Positions 44,823-54,078 of a stretch of 64,000 bases of DNA are shown one piece after another. The stretch lies in the NCBI RefSeq assembly GCF_040049195.1, contig NZ_JBDZDL010000001.1; one strand, written 5' to 3'. This stretch comes from NCEH01 sp040049195 (GTDB taxonomy: Bacteria; Pseudomonadota; Alphaproteobacteria; Rhizobiales; Xanthobacteraceae). The translations under genes were made by a program, and so were the position numbers. Position 1 is the stretch's first letter. Every line of letters begins with the position of its first letter. The notes under the pieces are model-generated. The model was not told the origin of the DNA and made no database searches. It was given only the letters and a program-made list of their open reading frames with translations.

Positions 44823-44837
44823 TTTACCTGCCCTTAA
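44823..44837. promoter_or_regulatory. CtrA-like box upstream of ccrM
   Basis: TTTA-N7-TTAA (44823-44837) differs by one base from the CtrA consensus TTAA-N7-TTAA. It lies about 52 bp upstream of the ccrM ATG. ccrM is a known CtrA target in Caulobacter, so position and gene support the call, but the match is imperfect. Confidence 0.5.
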
Positions 44838-44888
44838 GTCCACGCCGCGACACTGCCCCCATCGTAAGCGTTGCGTATGGGTTGCGTC

Positions 44889-46061
44889 ATGAATGTGGTG
44901 CGTAAAGGGGCGCCCCGAGGGGCGCCCCGTCTGTCCCGGGCGGCCCTCGCGGCAGGGCCGGATCTGGAACTGGACCGGGTGCTGGTGGGGGATTGCATCG
45001 CGGCCATGAACGCTTTGCCGGCCAACAGCGTCGATCTCGTCTTCGCCGACCCACCCTACAATCTCCAGCTCCAGGGCGAGCTGAAGCGCCCCGACGAAAG
45101 CCGCGTGGATGCGGTGAACGACGAGTGGGACCAGTTCGAAAGCTTCGCCGCCTATGATGCCTTCACCAAGGCCTGGCTTTCGGCCGCGCGGCGGGTGCTG
45201 AAGCCGTCCGGCACGCTGTGGGTGATCGGCTCCTATCACAACATCTTCCGCGTCGGCGCGACCATGCAGGATCTCGGCTTTTGGATCCTCAACGACGTGA
45301 TCTGGCGCAAGACCAACCCCATGCCGAATTTCCGCGGCCGCCGCTTCACCAATGCCCATGAGACGCTGATCTGGGCCGCGCGCGATGCCGACGCCCGCAA
45401 TTACGTGTTCAATTACGAGGCGCTGAAGGGCGGCAACGAGGATACGCAGGTGCGGTCCGACTGGCTGTTCCCGCTGTGCACCGGCCATGAGAGGCTGAAG
45501 GACGAGAACGGCCGCAAGACCCACCCCACCCAGAAGCCGGAAGCCCTGCTGGCGCGCATCCTGCTCGCCGCCTCACGGCCCGGCGACGTGGTGCTGGACC
45601 CGTTCCTCGGCTCGGGCACCTCGGCGGCGGTGGCGAAGCGCCTTCGCCGGCACTATCTCGGCATCGAGCGCGACACCACTTATGCGGCGGCGGCGGAAAA
45701 GCGCATCGCCGCCGTGACGCCATTGCCGGAGTCCGCGCTCGCCGCGCCGCCAAGCGCGCGCGAAGCCCCGCGCGTCGCCTTTTCCGCGCTGGTGGAGCGG
45801 GGGCTGGTGACGCCCGGCGTGGAACTCACCGATTCCAAGGGGAATGTGCGCGCCGTGGTGCGCGCGGACGGCACCATCGCCCTCACCGGCATGGCCGGGG
45901 CGCCCACGGTGGGCTCGATCCACCGCATGGGCGCGCTCGCCCAGGGGGCGGAGGCCTGCAACGGCTGGACCTTCTGGCATGTGGAACAGGAAGGCCGGCG
46001 CCATCCCATCGACGTGCTGCGCGCCCGCCTGCGCGCGGAAATGGGCATCCGCTCGGAATAG
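44889..46061 (+). CDS. ccrM: CcrM-type cell-cycle adenine-N6 DNA methyltransferase
   Basis: This 390-residue beta-class methyltransferase is expected to methylate adenine in GANTC and mark replicated DNA in the cell cycle. DPPYN (residues 54-58) is followed by the AdoMet motif LDPFLGSGTSAAVA. The last 100 residues (AFSALVERGLVTPGVEL to RARLRAEMGIRSE) are the CcrM C-terminal domain absent from restriction relatives. ATG 44889 (MNVVR) matches family starts; ATG 44877 is an alternative. A terminator follows the stop. Confidence 0.94.
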   Translation: MNVVRKGAPRGAPRLSRAALAAGPDLELDRVLVGDCIAAMNALPANSVDLVFADPPYNLQLQGELKRPDESRVDAVNDEWDQFESFAAYDAFTKAWLSAARRVLKPSGTLWVIGSYHNIFRVGATMQDLGFWILNDVIWRKTNPMPNFRGRRFTNAHETLIWAARDADARNYVFNYEALKGGNEDTQVRSDWLFPLCTGHERLKDENGRKTHPTQKPEALLARILLAASRPGDVVLDPFLGSGTSAAVAKRLRRHYLGIERDTTYAAAAEKRIAAVTPLPESALAAPPSAREAPRVAFSALVERGLVTPGVELTDSKGNVRAVVRADGTIALTGMAGAPTVGSIHRMGALAQGAEACNGWTFWHVEQEGRRHPIDVLRARLRAEMGIRSE

Positions 46062-46101
46062 CGGGCGCCTCGGCGCCCCGCGCAACGTTACGAAAGACAG
46101 C

Positions 46102-46124
46102 CGGCCCCGGTTCGCCCGGGGCCG
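46102..46124 (+). terminator. ccrM: Intrinsic terminator after ccrM
   Basis: CGGCCCCGG (46102-46110) and CCGGGGCCG (46116-46124) form a perfect 9-bp stem with a TTCGC loop, followed by TTTTGCGTTT. It is a strong Rho-independent terminator between convergent ccrM and the SDR gene. Confidence 0.88.
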
Positions 46125-46133
46125 TTTTGCGTT

Positions 46134-46916
46134 TCACACCGGCCCGCCCATCTCCTCCAGCGCGCCGAGGGATTCGGGCAGGATCTGCCCGCCGTCCACC
46201 ACCATGCCCTGGCCGGTGATGTAGGCCGCCTCCTCCGAGGCGAAGAACAAGGCGGCATTGGCGATGTCGTCCACGCTGCCGAGCCGCTTCAGGGGGATGG
46301 AGGATTCCATCTTGGCAATATAGTCCGGCCCGAGCCCGTCGAGGCCCTCGGTGCGGATGTTGCCGGGCATCACCGCATTCACCGTGATGCCCCAGGGCGC
46401 GAGCTCGATGGAGGCGGTGCGCATGAAGCCGAGCTGCGCCGCCTTGGAGGCGCCGTAGTGCGCCCAGCCGGGATAGCCGGTGATCGGCCCGGTGATGGAG
46501 GAGGTGAGCACGATGCGCCCCCATTTCCTGGCCTTCATCTGCGGCAGCACGGCGGAAACCGACAGGAACGTGCCCTTCATATTGGTGTCCATGACGAGGT
46601 CGAAATCCTCCCCCGTCATCACGTCCAGCTTGGCGGCGGGGAAGATGCCGGCATTGGCGCACAGCACGTCGATGCTGCCGTAGCGCTCCAGCGCGGCGGC
46701 GGCGAAGGCGCGGCAGTCCTCGGCCTTGGTGACGTCGGCCGCGAAGGCCGAGGCATGGGCGCCGATTTCCTGTGCGACCGATGTGGCTTCTTCCAACTTC
46801 CGCGACACCACAAGCACATTGAGCCCGGCCGCCCCGAAGCGTTTCGCGATGCCGCGCCCGATGCCCTTGCTGGCCCCTGTGACGATGACGGTACGCCCTG
46901 CGAGCGCTTTGAACAT
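46134..46916 (-). CDS. Short-chain dehydrogenase/reductase (FabG-like)
   Basis: This 260-residue classical SDR has the NAD(P)-binding TGASKGIG motif and the catalytic Ser-Tyr-Lys set in VLTSSITGPITGYPGWAHYGASKAAQLGF. C-terminal GQGMVVDGGQILPES is typical. It is divergent from the PotD-like binding protein gene and may belong to the same catabolic function, oxidising an alcohol or reducing a ketone. Substrate is unknown. Confidence 0.87.
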   Translation of the reverse strand: MFKALAGRTVIVTGASKGIGRGIAKRFGAAGLNVLVVSRKLEEATSVAQEIGAHASAFAADVTKAEDCRAFAAAALERYGSIDVLCANAGIFPAAKLDVMTGEDFDLVMDTNMKGTFLSVSAVLPQMKARKWGRIVLTSSITGPITGYPGWAHYGASKAAQLGFMRTASIELAPWGITVNAVMPGNIRTEGLDGLGPDYIAKMESSIPLKRLGSVDDIANAALFFASEEAAYITGQGMVVDGGQILPESLGALEEMGGPV

Positions 46917-47059
46917 GCGCTTCTCCTCATGATCTGGAAGGTTTTTGAACGCGACGGGTGCGGGAAGACGCATGCGCGGCGGGCGCTTCGTCCCGCGCTG
47001 CGATGCGCAGAATGCGGTGCAAAAAAACTGTTGTAAAGCCCACGAGTCGGAGCTTAACA

Positions 47060-47088
47060 TCCAACATAGTCCAACAGAAAGTCCAACA
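47060..47088. promoter_or_regulatory. Three direct TCCAACA repeats; candidate DeoR operator
   Basis: TCCAACA occurs at 47060-47066, 47070-47076 and 47082-47088, spaced 10 and 12 bp, about one helical turn. The array is in the 297-bp gap between the SDR and the importer operon. DeoR-family regulators often bind tandem direct repeats; the same operon encodes a DeoR protein at 51304. Confidence 0.5.
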
Positions 47089-47213
47089 TTCCTCTGGCGC
47101 CCCGACCTGCCTGTCCGACCCCTTCGGATGGACTGGCGGCGCTGTGCCGGAAGACCGGGGGACTCAGATTGGGCGCGAAATCAGAACCACCAGACCATTC
47201 CAGAGGATCGACA

Positions 47214-48362
47214 ATGACCATTTCCAGACGGTCTGTGCTCAAGGGCATGGCGGCCGGCGGCCTCGCCATGGCGGGCGGCCCGTTCGCCATGACGGGCTCC
47301 GCCTTCGCGGCGCGCGAAAAGGAGCTGAACATCCTGTGCTGGGAGGGCTACAATTCCGCCCAGGTGCTGGACCCGTTCCGCAAGAAGACGGGCGCCACGG
47401 TGAAGGCCGAGAGCCTCACCAACGATCCCACCATGATCAACCGCCTGCGGGCCGGCGAAATCAACGTGTGGGATCTGATCAACGTCAACAATCCCTGGGC
47501 CCGCAAGGTCATGTATCCGGAGAAGCTGATCAAGCCGCTCCCGAAGGAAGAATTCGAGCCGTTCTTCGCGAAGATGCTGCCCATGTTCAAATGGCCCTAC
47601 AAATGGGCCATGAGCGACGACGGCAAGGAATTGCTCGGCTCCTGCCAGCGCTTCGGGCCCTATTCCTTCGTGGTGAACACCAAGAAGATCGATCGCAAGA
47701 CCGCCGAGAGCACCGGCTGGGACCTGTTCAACGACCCCAAGCTGTCGGGCAAGTACGGCATCCTGGAATCCGACGATTGGAACGTGTTCAACATCTTCCT
47801 GGTCGCCGGCATCGACCCGTTCAAGGTCCACACGCCGGAGGAATTCACCAAGTTCGAAGAGACCGCCAAGAAGGTGTTCAAGGGCGCCAAGCTCATCGGC
47901 GACATCGCCGCCATGAACCAGGCGCTGGTGTCCGGCGAAATCGACCTGCACCTCACCGGCGGCACCTATTCGGTCTCGCCCGCGCGGGCCGACGGCTATC
48001 CCGAATTGCGCGGCATCACCCCGCTCAAGGGCCCGCTGCCGGGCGGCAAGGGCGGCGTGTCGTGGATCGAGGTGACCTCCACGGTCAATAATCCCAACCC
48101 CACCCCGCTGGCGGTGGAATTCCTCAAATATGTGCAGGCGCCGGAAGTGGCCCACACGGTGGCGTTCGCGGAAGGCACGTTCAACCCGGTCGCCCAGATG
48201 GGCAATCCCGACTGCTTCAAGCTGTTCACCAAGAAGGAGCTGGAAGCGATCCAGTGGGACAGCCTGGACGAGGAGATGGACCGCTCCGTCGAGTACGACA
48301 TCGTGCCCGATTACGACAAGGCGCTCGATCTCATGAACGCCGCCAAGCGCGTGCGGGGGTAG
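47214..48362 (+). CDS. Polyamine-type (PotD-like) ABC substrate-binding protein
   Basis: This 382-residue periplasmic protein has a Tat-type signal (ISRRSVLKGMAAGGLAMAGG) and a mature start KELNILCWEGYNSAQVLDPFRKKTGA, typical of spermidine/putrescine-type binding proteins. AGAGGA precedes ATG 47214. It starts an operon with ATPase, two permeases, DeoR regulator, hydrolases, a kinase and a class-III aminotransferase relative. The real ligand may be another amine; binding residues cannot be read by eye. Confidence 0.88.
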   Translation: MTISRRSVLKGMAAGGLAMAGGPFAMTGSAFAAREKELNILCWEGYNSAQVLDPFRKKTGATVKAESLTNDPTMINRLRAGEINVWDLINVNNPWARKVMYPEKLIKPLPKEEFEPFFAKMLPMFKWPYKWAMSDDGKELLGSCQRFGPYSFVVNTKKIDRKTAESTGWDLFNDPKLSGKYGILESDDWNVFNIFLVAGIDPFKVHTPEEFTKFEETAKKVFKGAKLIGDIAAMNQALVSGEIDLHLTGGTYSVSPARADGYPELRGITPLKGPLPGGKGGVSWIEVTSTVNNPNPTPLAVEFLKYVQAPEVAHTVAFAEGTFNPVAQMGNPDCFKLFTKKELEAIQWDSLDEEMDRSVEYDIVPDYDKALDLMNAAKRVRG

Positions 48363-48392
48363 GGAAGTACGCCCTCCGGCGTGTTTCCCCCG

Positions 48393-48416
48393 CCCTCTCC
48401 CGTACGCGGGGGAGGG
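48393..48416. repeat. REP-like palindromic element, copy 1
   Basis: A 24-bp palindrome-like GC-rich element with CCCTCTCCCG arm and CGGGGGAGGG arm. It matches the copies at 54002 and 54079. It is in the gap between the binding-protein and ATPase genes and may form a hairpin that tunes differential expression or mRNA stability. Confidence 0.6.
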
Positions 48417-48484
48417 TTCGGGCGGCGCTGGGGAGGGGCGTTGCCGATTTCACCCGCTTGCCTTTTCGTCTGTCGAGATCCCTG

Positions 48485-49573
48485 ATGACCCAAGAAGCCG
48501 CGCCGAAACTGCCCATCCTGCAACTCGTCGGGGTGCGCAAGACCTTCAATGATTTCGTCGCCGTCGAGAAGATCGACCTCGATGTGATCGAAGGGGAATT
48601 CCTCACCATCGTCGGCCCCTCGGGCTCGGGCAAGACCACGCTGCTGCGCATGCTCGCCGGCATGGACCAGCCGAGCGAAGGCAACATCACCCTGCATGGC
48701 GCGCGCATCAACGACGTGCCGCCCAACAAGCGGCCGACCTGCCTTGTGTTCCAGTCGCTGGCGCTGTTCCCCCACAAGAGCGTGGGCGACAACATCGAAT
48801 TTCCGCTGAAGGTGCGCGGTGTCGACGCCAAGGCGCGCAAGGCCCGCGCGCTGGAGCTGATGCGCGTGGTGCGCCTGCCGGAAAGCTATTATTCCAAGAA
48901 CGTCATGAAATGCTCGGGCGGCGAGCGCCAGCGCGTCGCGCTTGCCCGCGCGCTCGCCTATGACCCGGAAGTGCTGTTCTTCGACGAGCCGCTCTCCGCC
49001 ATCGACTACAAGCTGAAGAAGGTGCTGGAGAAGGAATTGAAGGATCTCCACAAGGAGACCGGCAAGACCTTCATCTACATCACCCATTCGCTGGAAGAGG
49101 CGATGGTGATGTCGGACCGCATCGGCGTCATGCGCGCTGGCCGCCTCGTGCAGGTGGGCACGCCGGAACAGATCTATAATCACCCGGTGGACCGCTTCGT
49201 CTCCGAATTCGTCGGCGAGGTGAACGTCATCGAAGTGAAGAAGGGCGAGGACGGCGCGCCCTGGCGCGGCGTCGACGTGCCCGGCGCCTTCCATGTGCGC
49301 CCGCCGGAAGAAGATGCGGGTGCGGAACATGCCTTCGTCGTTATCCGCCCGGAATATCTGCGCTTCCTCGGCGCGGGAGACACGGCCCAGAACAGCCTGA
49401 AGGGCACGGTCTATAACGAATATTCGCTCGGCTCGCGCATCCAGTACCAGGTGCGCGTGGGCGAGAAGGTGATGCTGGTGGAGCTGTCGCGCTCCAAGGC
49501 CCTGCCGATCGCCGCCGACCGCAGCGTGACGGTGGGCTGGGATGCCGCCGACGCCATCACGGTGCGGGCCTGA
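48485..49573 (+). CDS. Polyamine-type ABC ATP-binding protein (PotA-like)
   Basis: This 362-residue ATPase has Walker A GPSGSGKTT, signature CSGGERQRV, Walker B DPEVLFFDEPLSAIDYK and H-loop THSLEEAM, then a C-terminal TOBE-like domain (about 250-362). The signature has Cys where most have Leu. It couples with two permeases downstream, 3 bp apart in gene order. Confidence 0.9.
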   Translation: MTQEAAPKLPILQLVGVRKTFNDFVAVEKIDLDVIEGEFLTIVGPSGSGKTTLLRMLAGMDQPSEGNITLHGARINDVPPNKRPTCLVFQSLALFPHKSVGDNIEFPLKVRGVDAKARKARALELMRVVRLPESYYSKNVMKCSGGERQRVALARALAYDPEVLFFDEPLSAIDYKLKKVLEKELKDLHKETGKTFIYITHSLEEAMVMSDRIGVMRAGRLVQVGTPEQIYNHPVDRFVSEFVGEVNVIEVKKGEDGAPWRGVDVPGAFHVRPPEEDAGAEHAFVVIRPEYLRFLGAGDTAQNSLKGTVYNEYSLGSRIQYQVRVGEKVMLVELSRSKALPIAADRSVTVGWDAADAITVRA

Positions 49574-49576
49574 GCC

Positions 49577-50503
49577 ATGGCGAACACCTCGCTCTCCCAT
49601 CCCGCCCCGCCGCTGTCCGTGGAGGCTGCACCCGCAGCGCCGACAAGGCGCGACGCGCTGCTTTCGCTCGGCGCGCGCTGCTCGCTGCCGGTGATCGTGC
49701 TGCTGGCGGTGGGCTTTGTGGCGCCGCTGATCGCCATCTTCGCCTATTCCTTCGCCAAGCCCCGCACGTTCGAAGTGTTCCGCTCCTTCACGCTCGTGAA
49801 CTATGCGGAGATCTTCAACGTCAACAATACGGTGTGGCTTTCCTTTTTGTGGTCGCTGGGCTTTGCCTTCGCCACCTGCGCGCTGCTGGCGGTGATCGCC
49901 TATCCCATCGCCTACGGCCTCAACCGTGTGTTCGGGAAGTGGTCGTCGCTGGTCTCGATCCTGTTCGTGTTCCCGCTGTTCGTGTCGGAGAACGTGCGGC
50001 TCTACGGCTGGGTGCTGTTCTTCATCAAGAACGGCGTGCTCGACGGCACGTTGAAGACGCTGGGTTTCGAGGGCGGGCCGCAGGTCCTGTATCAGCCGCC
50101 CATGATCCTGGCCGGCATGCTCTATGTGTATCTGCCCTTCATGCTGTTTCCCATGACGCTGGGCCTTGCCATGGTGCCGCGCGACCTGATCGACGCGGCG
50201 CGCGACCTCGGCGCCAACCGCTGGCAGATCTGGCGCGAGGTGGAATTGCCGCTGGCCATGCCGGGCATCCTCATCGGCATGCTGCTGACCTTCGTGCTCG
50301 GCATCGGCGCGGTGGCGGAGGCGAAGATCCTCGGTGGGCAGTCGGTGATCGTCATCTCCCACGACATCGAGATCGCCTTCACCTATTCGCAGAACTGGCC
50401 GCTCGGCTCGGCGCTGGCGGTGGTGGTGACGATCTTCATCGGCGCGCTCACGCTTGCGGTGTTCTCGCGCCTCGATCTCGACCGCCTGCTGGGGAGGCGC
50501 TGA
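49577..50503 (+). CDS. Polyamine-type ABC permease (PotB-like)
   Basis: This 308-residue permease has about six hydrophobic helices and the EAA-type loop VPRDLIDAARDLGANRWQIWREVELPLAMPGI. A short N-terminal Ala/Pro-rich segment precedes the first helix. It lies 3 bp after the ATPase stop. Confidence 0.9.
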   Translation: MANTSLSHPAPPLSVEAAPAAPTRRDALLSLGARCSLPVIVLLAVGFVAPLIAIFAYSFAKPRTFEVFRSFTLVNYAEIFNVNNTVWLSFLWSLGFAFATCALLAVIAYPIAYGLNRVFGKWSSLVSILFVFPLFVSENVRLYGWVLFFIKNGVLDGTLKTLGFEGGPQVLYQPPMILAGMLYVYLPFMLFPMTLGLAMVPRDLIDAARDLGANRWQIWREVELPLAMPGILIGMLLTFVLGIGAVAEAKILGGQSVIVISHDIEIAFTYSQNWPLGSALAVVVTIFIGALTLAVFSRLDLDRLLGRR

Positions 50504-50506
50504 GCC

Positions 50507-51307
50507 ATGGAACAGGAAAAGGCCCGCACGCGCCTCTTCATCTGGCTGTGGACCGCTTTCGTCGTGGTCCTGCTCTATCTGCCCATCTTCTGCGGGGCGC
50601 TGGCGAGCGTTTCCAAGGGCCGCTATTTCGCCTTCCCGGTCCGCGCCTTCACCTCCGAATGGTGGGAGAAGACGGTGGATTCCATCGAGATCGGCATGAT
50701 CGTCCACACCTCGCTGCTGGTGGCGGCGCTGGTGACCGTGCTCTCGGTGGTGGTCGCCTTCTTCGGCGCGCTCGCGTTCGCGCGCTATGATTGGAAGGGC
50801 CGGCGGCTGTTCCAGAAGATCGTCATCCTGCCGATTTTCTTTCCCCAGCCGGTGCTCGGGCTGGCGCTGCTGCTGTGGTTCAGCGCCGCGGGCATCCAGA
50901 CCTCGTGGCTCACCGCCGTGTTCGCGCATCTGGTGTGGATCGTGCCCGTGGTGACGCTGGTGATCGCGATCCAGGTCTACAGCTTCGATCCCTCGCTGGA
51001 GGAAGCCGCTTTCGATCTCGGCGCCACCCGCTGGCAGGTGATGCGCGAAGTCACCCTGCCCATTCTATGGCCCGGCATCTGGTCCGGCGCGCTGTTCGCC
51101 TTCCTGCTCTCCTGGGGCAATTTCCCGCTCTCGCTCTATACGGCGGGCGCGGATTCCACGGTGCCGAAATGGCTCTATTCCAAGATGGTGGCGGGCTACA
51201 CGCCCATGGTGCCGGCGCTTGGGACCATGAGCACACTCGGGGCCGCCAGCGCGCTGTTGCTGGGCGGGCTGGTGCTGTGGCTGCTGCGGCGGCGGGCCGT
51301 GGCATGA
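50507..51307 (+). CDS. Polyamine-type ABC permease (PotC-like)
   Basis: This 266-residue permease has about six helices and the EAA-type loop SLEEAAFDLGATRWQVMREVTLPILWPGIWSG. It lies 3 bp after PotB-like and overlaps the DeoR gene by 4 bp. It completes the importer with the PotD-, PotA- and PotB-like proteins. Confidence 0.9.
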   Translation: MEQEKARTRLFIWLWTAFVVVLLYLPIFCGALASVSKGRYFAFPVRAFTSEWWEKTVDSIEIGMIVHTSLLVAALVTVLSVVVAFFGALAFARYDWKGRRLFQKIVILPIFFPQPVLGLALLLWFSAAGIQTSWLTAVFAHLVWIVPVVTLVIAIQVYSFDPSLEEAAFDLGATRWQVMREVTLPILWPGIWSGALFAFLLSWGNFPLSLYTAGADSTVPKWLYSKMVAGYTPMVPALGTMSTLGAASALLLGGLVLWLLRRRAVA

Positions 51308-52125
51308 GCAACCCGCCCACCCCCGGCGCGCCGCCCGCGGCGGAGAAGGCACGCCTGTCCAAGAAGGATCGCCACGAGCGCATCCTCGCCGAGATGCGCA
51401 CCAGCTCCACCTTGCGGGTCTCGGAACTGGCGGCGGAGCTGGACGTCTCCACCGAGACCATCCGGCGCGATTTGTACGAGCTGGGCGAGCGCGGGCTCAT
51501 CAACCGCACCTATGGCGGGGCGGTGCGCCCGCTCGGCACCGAGCCTTCGGTCGCCGAGCGCCACCGCATGCTGGTGGAGGAGCGCGAGGCCATCGCCGCC
51601 GCGACCGTGAAGTTCCTGCGTCCCAACGAAGTGGTGGCCATCGGCGCCGGCGCGACCACCACCCACGTCGCCCGCCGCATGGCGGCGGAGTGCCGGGACA
51701 TCACCGTCATCACCCATTCCTTCTCGGTGGCCACCGTGCTGGCGCCGAACCCCACCATCTCCGTGCTCATGTGCCCCGGCCGCTATGACGGGCGCGAGGG
51801 CATGATCGTCGGGGCCGAGACCATCGAGTTCCTGCAATCCTACAACGCCAATTGGGCGATCCTCGGCGCTACCGGCATCACCGCCGAGGGCTTCTCGGAC
51901 GCCGAGGCGGCGGCCGCCTCGGTCTACAAGGCGATGATGCACCGGGCGGTGCAGACCATCGCGGTGGCCGACCATTCCAAATTCGACCAGCAGGCGCTCG
52001 CCATCTGGGGGCGCTGGGCCGATGTGGGTCGGCTCGTCACCGACATCGCCCCGAGCGGCGCCATCGCCCGCGCGCTCCAGCGGGCGCGGGTGGACGTGAC
52101 CGTGGCCCGCAAGCGCGGCAGCTGA
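51304..52125 (+). CDS. DeoR-family regulator
   Basis: This 273-residue regulator has an N-terminal DeoR helix-turn-helix (KDRHERILAEMRTSSTLRVSELAAELDVSTETIRRDLYELGERGLINRTYGGAV) and a C-terminal sugar-phosphate-type effector domain (VVAIGAGATTTHVARRMA; VAVADHSKFDQ). Most relatives sense phosphorylated sugars; here the phosphorylated product of the downstream kinase is an attractive effector. Its ATG overlaps the permease stop. Confidence 0.88.
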   Translation: MSNPPTPGAPPAAEKARLSKKDRHERILAEMRTSSTLRVSELAAELDVSTETIRRDLYELGERGLINRTYGGAVRPLGTEPSVAERHRMLVEEREAIAAATVKFLRPNEVVAIGAGATTTHVARRMAAECRDITVITHSFSVATVLAPNPTISVLMCPGRYDGREGMIVGAETIEFLQSYNANWAILGATGITAEGFSDAEAAAASVYKAMMHRAVQTIAVADHSKFDQQALAIWGRWADVGRLVTDIAPSGAIARALQRARVDVTVARKRGS

Positions 52126-52135
52126 GGACCATTCC

Positions 52136-53035
52136 ATGTGGCAGGAAAAAGCGCCCGACCGGCGGATCGAACTCCAGATCCAGGGCCATCGCATCGTCGC
52201 CTACGAATTCGGCACGGGGCCGGAGGTGGTGCTGCTGCTGAACGGCGGCCCCGGCCTGCCGTGCGACTATATGCGCGAGGCCCATTCCTTCCTCGCGACC
52301 CACGGTTTCCGCGTGGTGGCGTTCGATCAATTGGGCTGCGGCGCCTCCGACCGGCCGACCGATCCCGCCCTGTGGTCCATCACCCGCTATGTGGAAGAAG
52401 TGGAGGCGGTGCGGCAGGCGCTGGGGCTCGGCCAAGTGCATCTCGCCGGCCATTCCTGGGGCGGCTGGCTCGCCATCGAATATGCGCTCACTTATCCCGA
52501 CGCGGTGAAGAGCCTGCTGCTGGAGAACACCGCCGCGGACCTGCCCCACCTCATGAGCGAATTGCACCGCCTGCGCGATGCGCTCGGGGAAGAGACCTCC
52601 GCCATGCTGGCCCGCCACGAGGCGGACGGCACGCTTCATCATCCCGAATATCAGGGCGCCATCACGGTGCTGAACTATCGCCACGTGTGCCGGCTGATGG
52701 ACTGGCCCGCCCCGGTGATGCGCTCGCTCGCCGATTGGAACATGGCGCCCTACGAGGCCATGCAGGGGCCGAACGAATTCCTCTATATCGGCAATCTGAA
52801 GGACTGGTCGCGCCTCGCCGACCTGCCGCGGATCAAAGTGCCGGTGCTGATCCTGGTGGGCGCGCACGACGAGCAGACCCCGGCGTGCGCCGCGCGCATG
52901 AAGGCGCAGCTGCCCCAGGCCGAGCTGCACGAATTCCCGAATTCCAGCCACATGCCCGCCTATGAGGAGCCGCAGGCGCACGGCGCCGTGCTGCTCTCCT
53001 TTCTCCAGCGGGCGGCGCAAGGGGTGGGCGCATGA
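52136..53035 (+). CDS. Alpha/beta hydrolase, proline iminopeptidase-like (S33)
   Basis: This 299-residue hydrolase has the oxyanion NGGPGLPCDY motif, nucleophile AGHSWGGWL, and the later Asp (VGAHDEQTP) and His (NSSHMP) of the triad. It resembles prolyl aminopeptidases but substrate specificity is uncertain; release of an amine from an amide or peptide conjugate would fit the operon. It overlaps the next gene by 4 bp. Confidence 0.86.
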   Translation: MWQEKAPDRRIELQIQGHRIVAYEFGTGPEVVLLLNGGPGLPCDYMREAHSFLATHGFRVVAFDQLGCGASDRPTDPALWSITRYVEEVEAVRQALGLGQVHLAGHSWGGWLAIEYALTYPDAVKSLLLENTAADLPHLMSELHRLRDALGEETSAMLARHEADGTLHHPEYQGAITVLNYRHVCRLMDWPAPVMRSLADWNMAPYEAMQGPNEFLYIGNLKDWSRLADLPRIKVPVLILVGAHDEQTPACAARMKAQLPQAELHEFPNSSHMPAYEEPQAHGAVLLSFLQRAAQGVGA

Positions 53036-53748
53036 GCAAGTCGCACTGGAAGCAGCGCAACCGCTCGCTCTATTACGCCACCGCCCCGGCGCCGGACGAT
53101 CCGGTGCTCGATCCCGCCACCACGGCGCTGCTCGTGATCGACGTGCAGAACACCTATCTGGAGCGGCCGGCGCGGGCCGGCCTCACCGGCGCGGAGCTGG
53201 CCCATTACGAGGCCTGGACGCCGTTCCACGATCGCATGCACGCCCAGGTGATCCCCGGCATCGCCGAGGCGCTCAAACTGTTTCGCGGCAAGGGCATGGA
53301 GGTGCTGTTCGCGCGCATCGCCTGCCAGACCAAGGACGGGCGCGAGCGCTCGCTCAGCCAGAAGAAGCCCGGCTTCAACAATCTGCTGCTGCCGAAGGAC
53401 GAGCATGCCTCGCAGATCGTGCCGGCGCTTTCGCCGGTGGGGGACGAAATCGTCGTCACCAAGACCACCGACAGCGCGCTGACCGGCACCAATCTGCGGC
53501 TGATCCTGCACAATCTCGGCATCCGCACATTGGTGTGCGTCGGCATCTTCACCGACCAGTGCGTTTCCTCCACCGTGCGCAGTCTCGCCGACGAGAGCTT
53601 CGACGTGGTGGTGCTGGAGGATCTGTGCGCGGCCGCGAGCCTGGACCTGCACACGCAGGAGCTGGCGATCCTCAACATGATCTATTGCAACGTGATGGAT
53701 TTTTCCGAGTTCACGGCGCTGCTGGGCGCGCAGGAGACGGCGCGATGA
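53032..53748 (+). CDS. Isochorismatase-like cysteine hydrolase
   Basis: This 238-residue protein of the isochorismatase superfamily has the usual Asp-Lys-Cys triad: ALLVIDVQNTYLE, VTKTTDSALTGT and VGIFTDQCVSSTVRSLAD. Related enzymes hydrolyse amides such as N-carbamoylsarcosine, ureidoacrylate or nicotinamide. In this operon it may remove a carbamoyl or acyl group from an amine. It overlaps the upstream hydrolase gene by 4 bp. Confidence 0.87.
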   Translation: MSKSHWKQRNRSLYYATAPAPDDPVLDPATTALLVIDVQNTYLERPARAGLTGAELAHYEAWTPFHDRMHAQVIPGIAEALKLFRGKGMEVLFARIACQTKDGRERSLSQKKPGFNNLLLPKDEHASQIVPALSPVGDEIVVTKTTDSALTGTNLRLILHNLGIRTLVCVGIFTDQCVSSTVRSLADESFDVVVLEDLCAAASLDLHTQELAILNMIYCNVMDFSEFTALLGAQETAR

Positions 53749-54001
53749 CTCCGGCCCATTCCCATGTCCCGGCCCATCGACGGCCTCGCCGGAGCGCCGA
53801 GCCGGGACCCGGCGCAAAATCCCGGCGCAGCAGCCGAACGCGCTGCGCGCTTTTCGCTCTGAAGCGCCTGCGGCGGATTTTTGCACGGGCCCCCGGCCCG
53901 CGTTCCACGGCGGCAAGCCGGCGCTGCACTTGGCCGGGACATGCGGGGCTATCCGCATCGCGCCGCCTGCTGAACCCTCCCTCGGCCTTCCCCTTTCCTA
54001 A

Positions 54002-54025
54002 CCCTCCCCCGCAAGCGGAAGAGGG
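54002..54025. repeat. REP-like palindromic element, copy 2
   Basis: A 24-bp element with CCCTCCCCCG and CGGAAGAGGG arms. It is nearly the reverse complement of copy 3 (22 of 24 bases), so the two face each other. Confidence 0.6.
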
Positions 54026-54078
54026 AAACCGAGCGGCGCGGGGTGGGGCTGTTCATTCTTCATCCATGCCGGCGTGCC

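Noticed and set aside
48311..50929. A long minus-strand open frame opposite the PotA/PotB-like genes
   Set aside because: It is antisense to well-supported transporter genes and its sequence is His/Arg-rich without recognisable domains.
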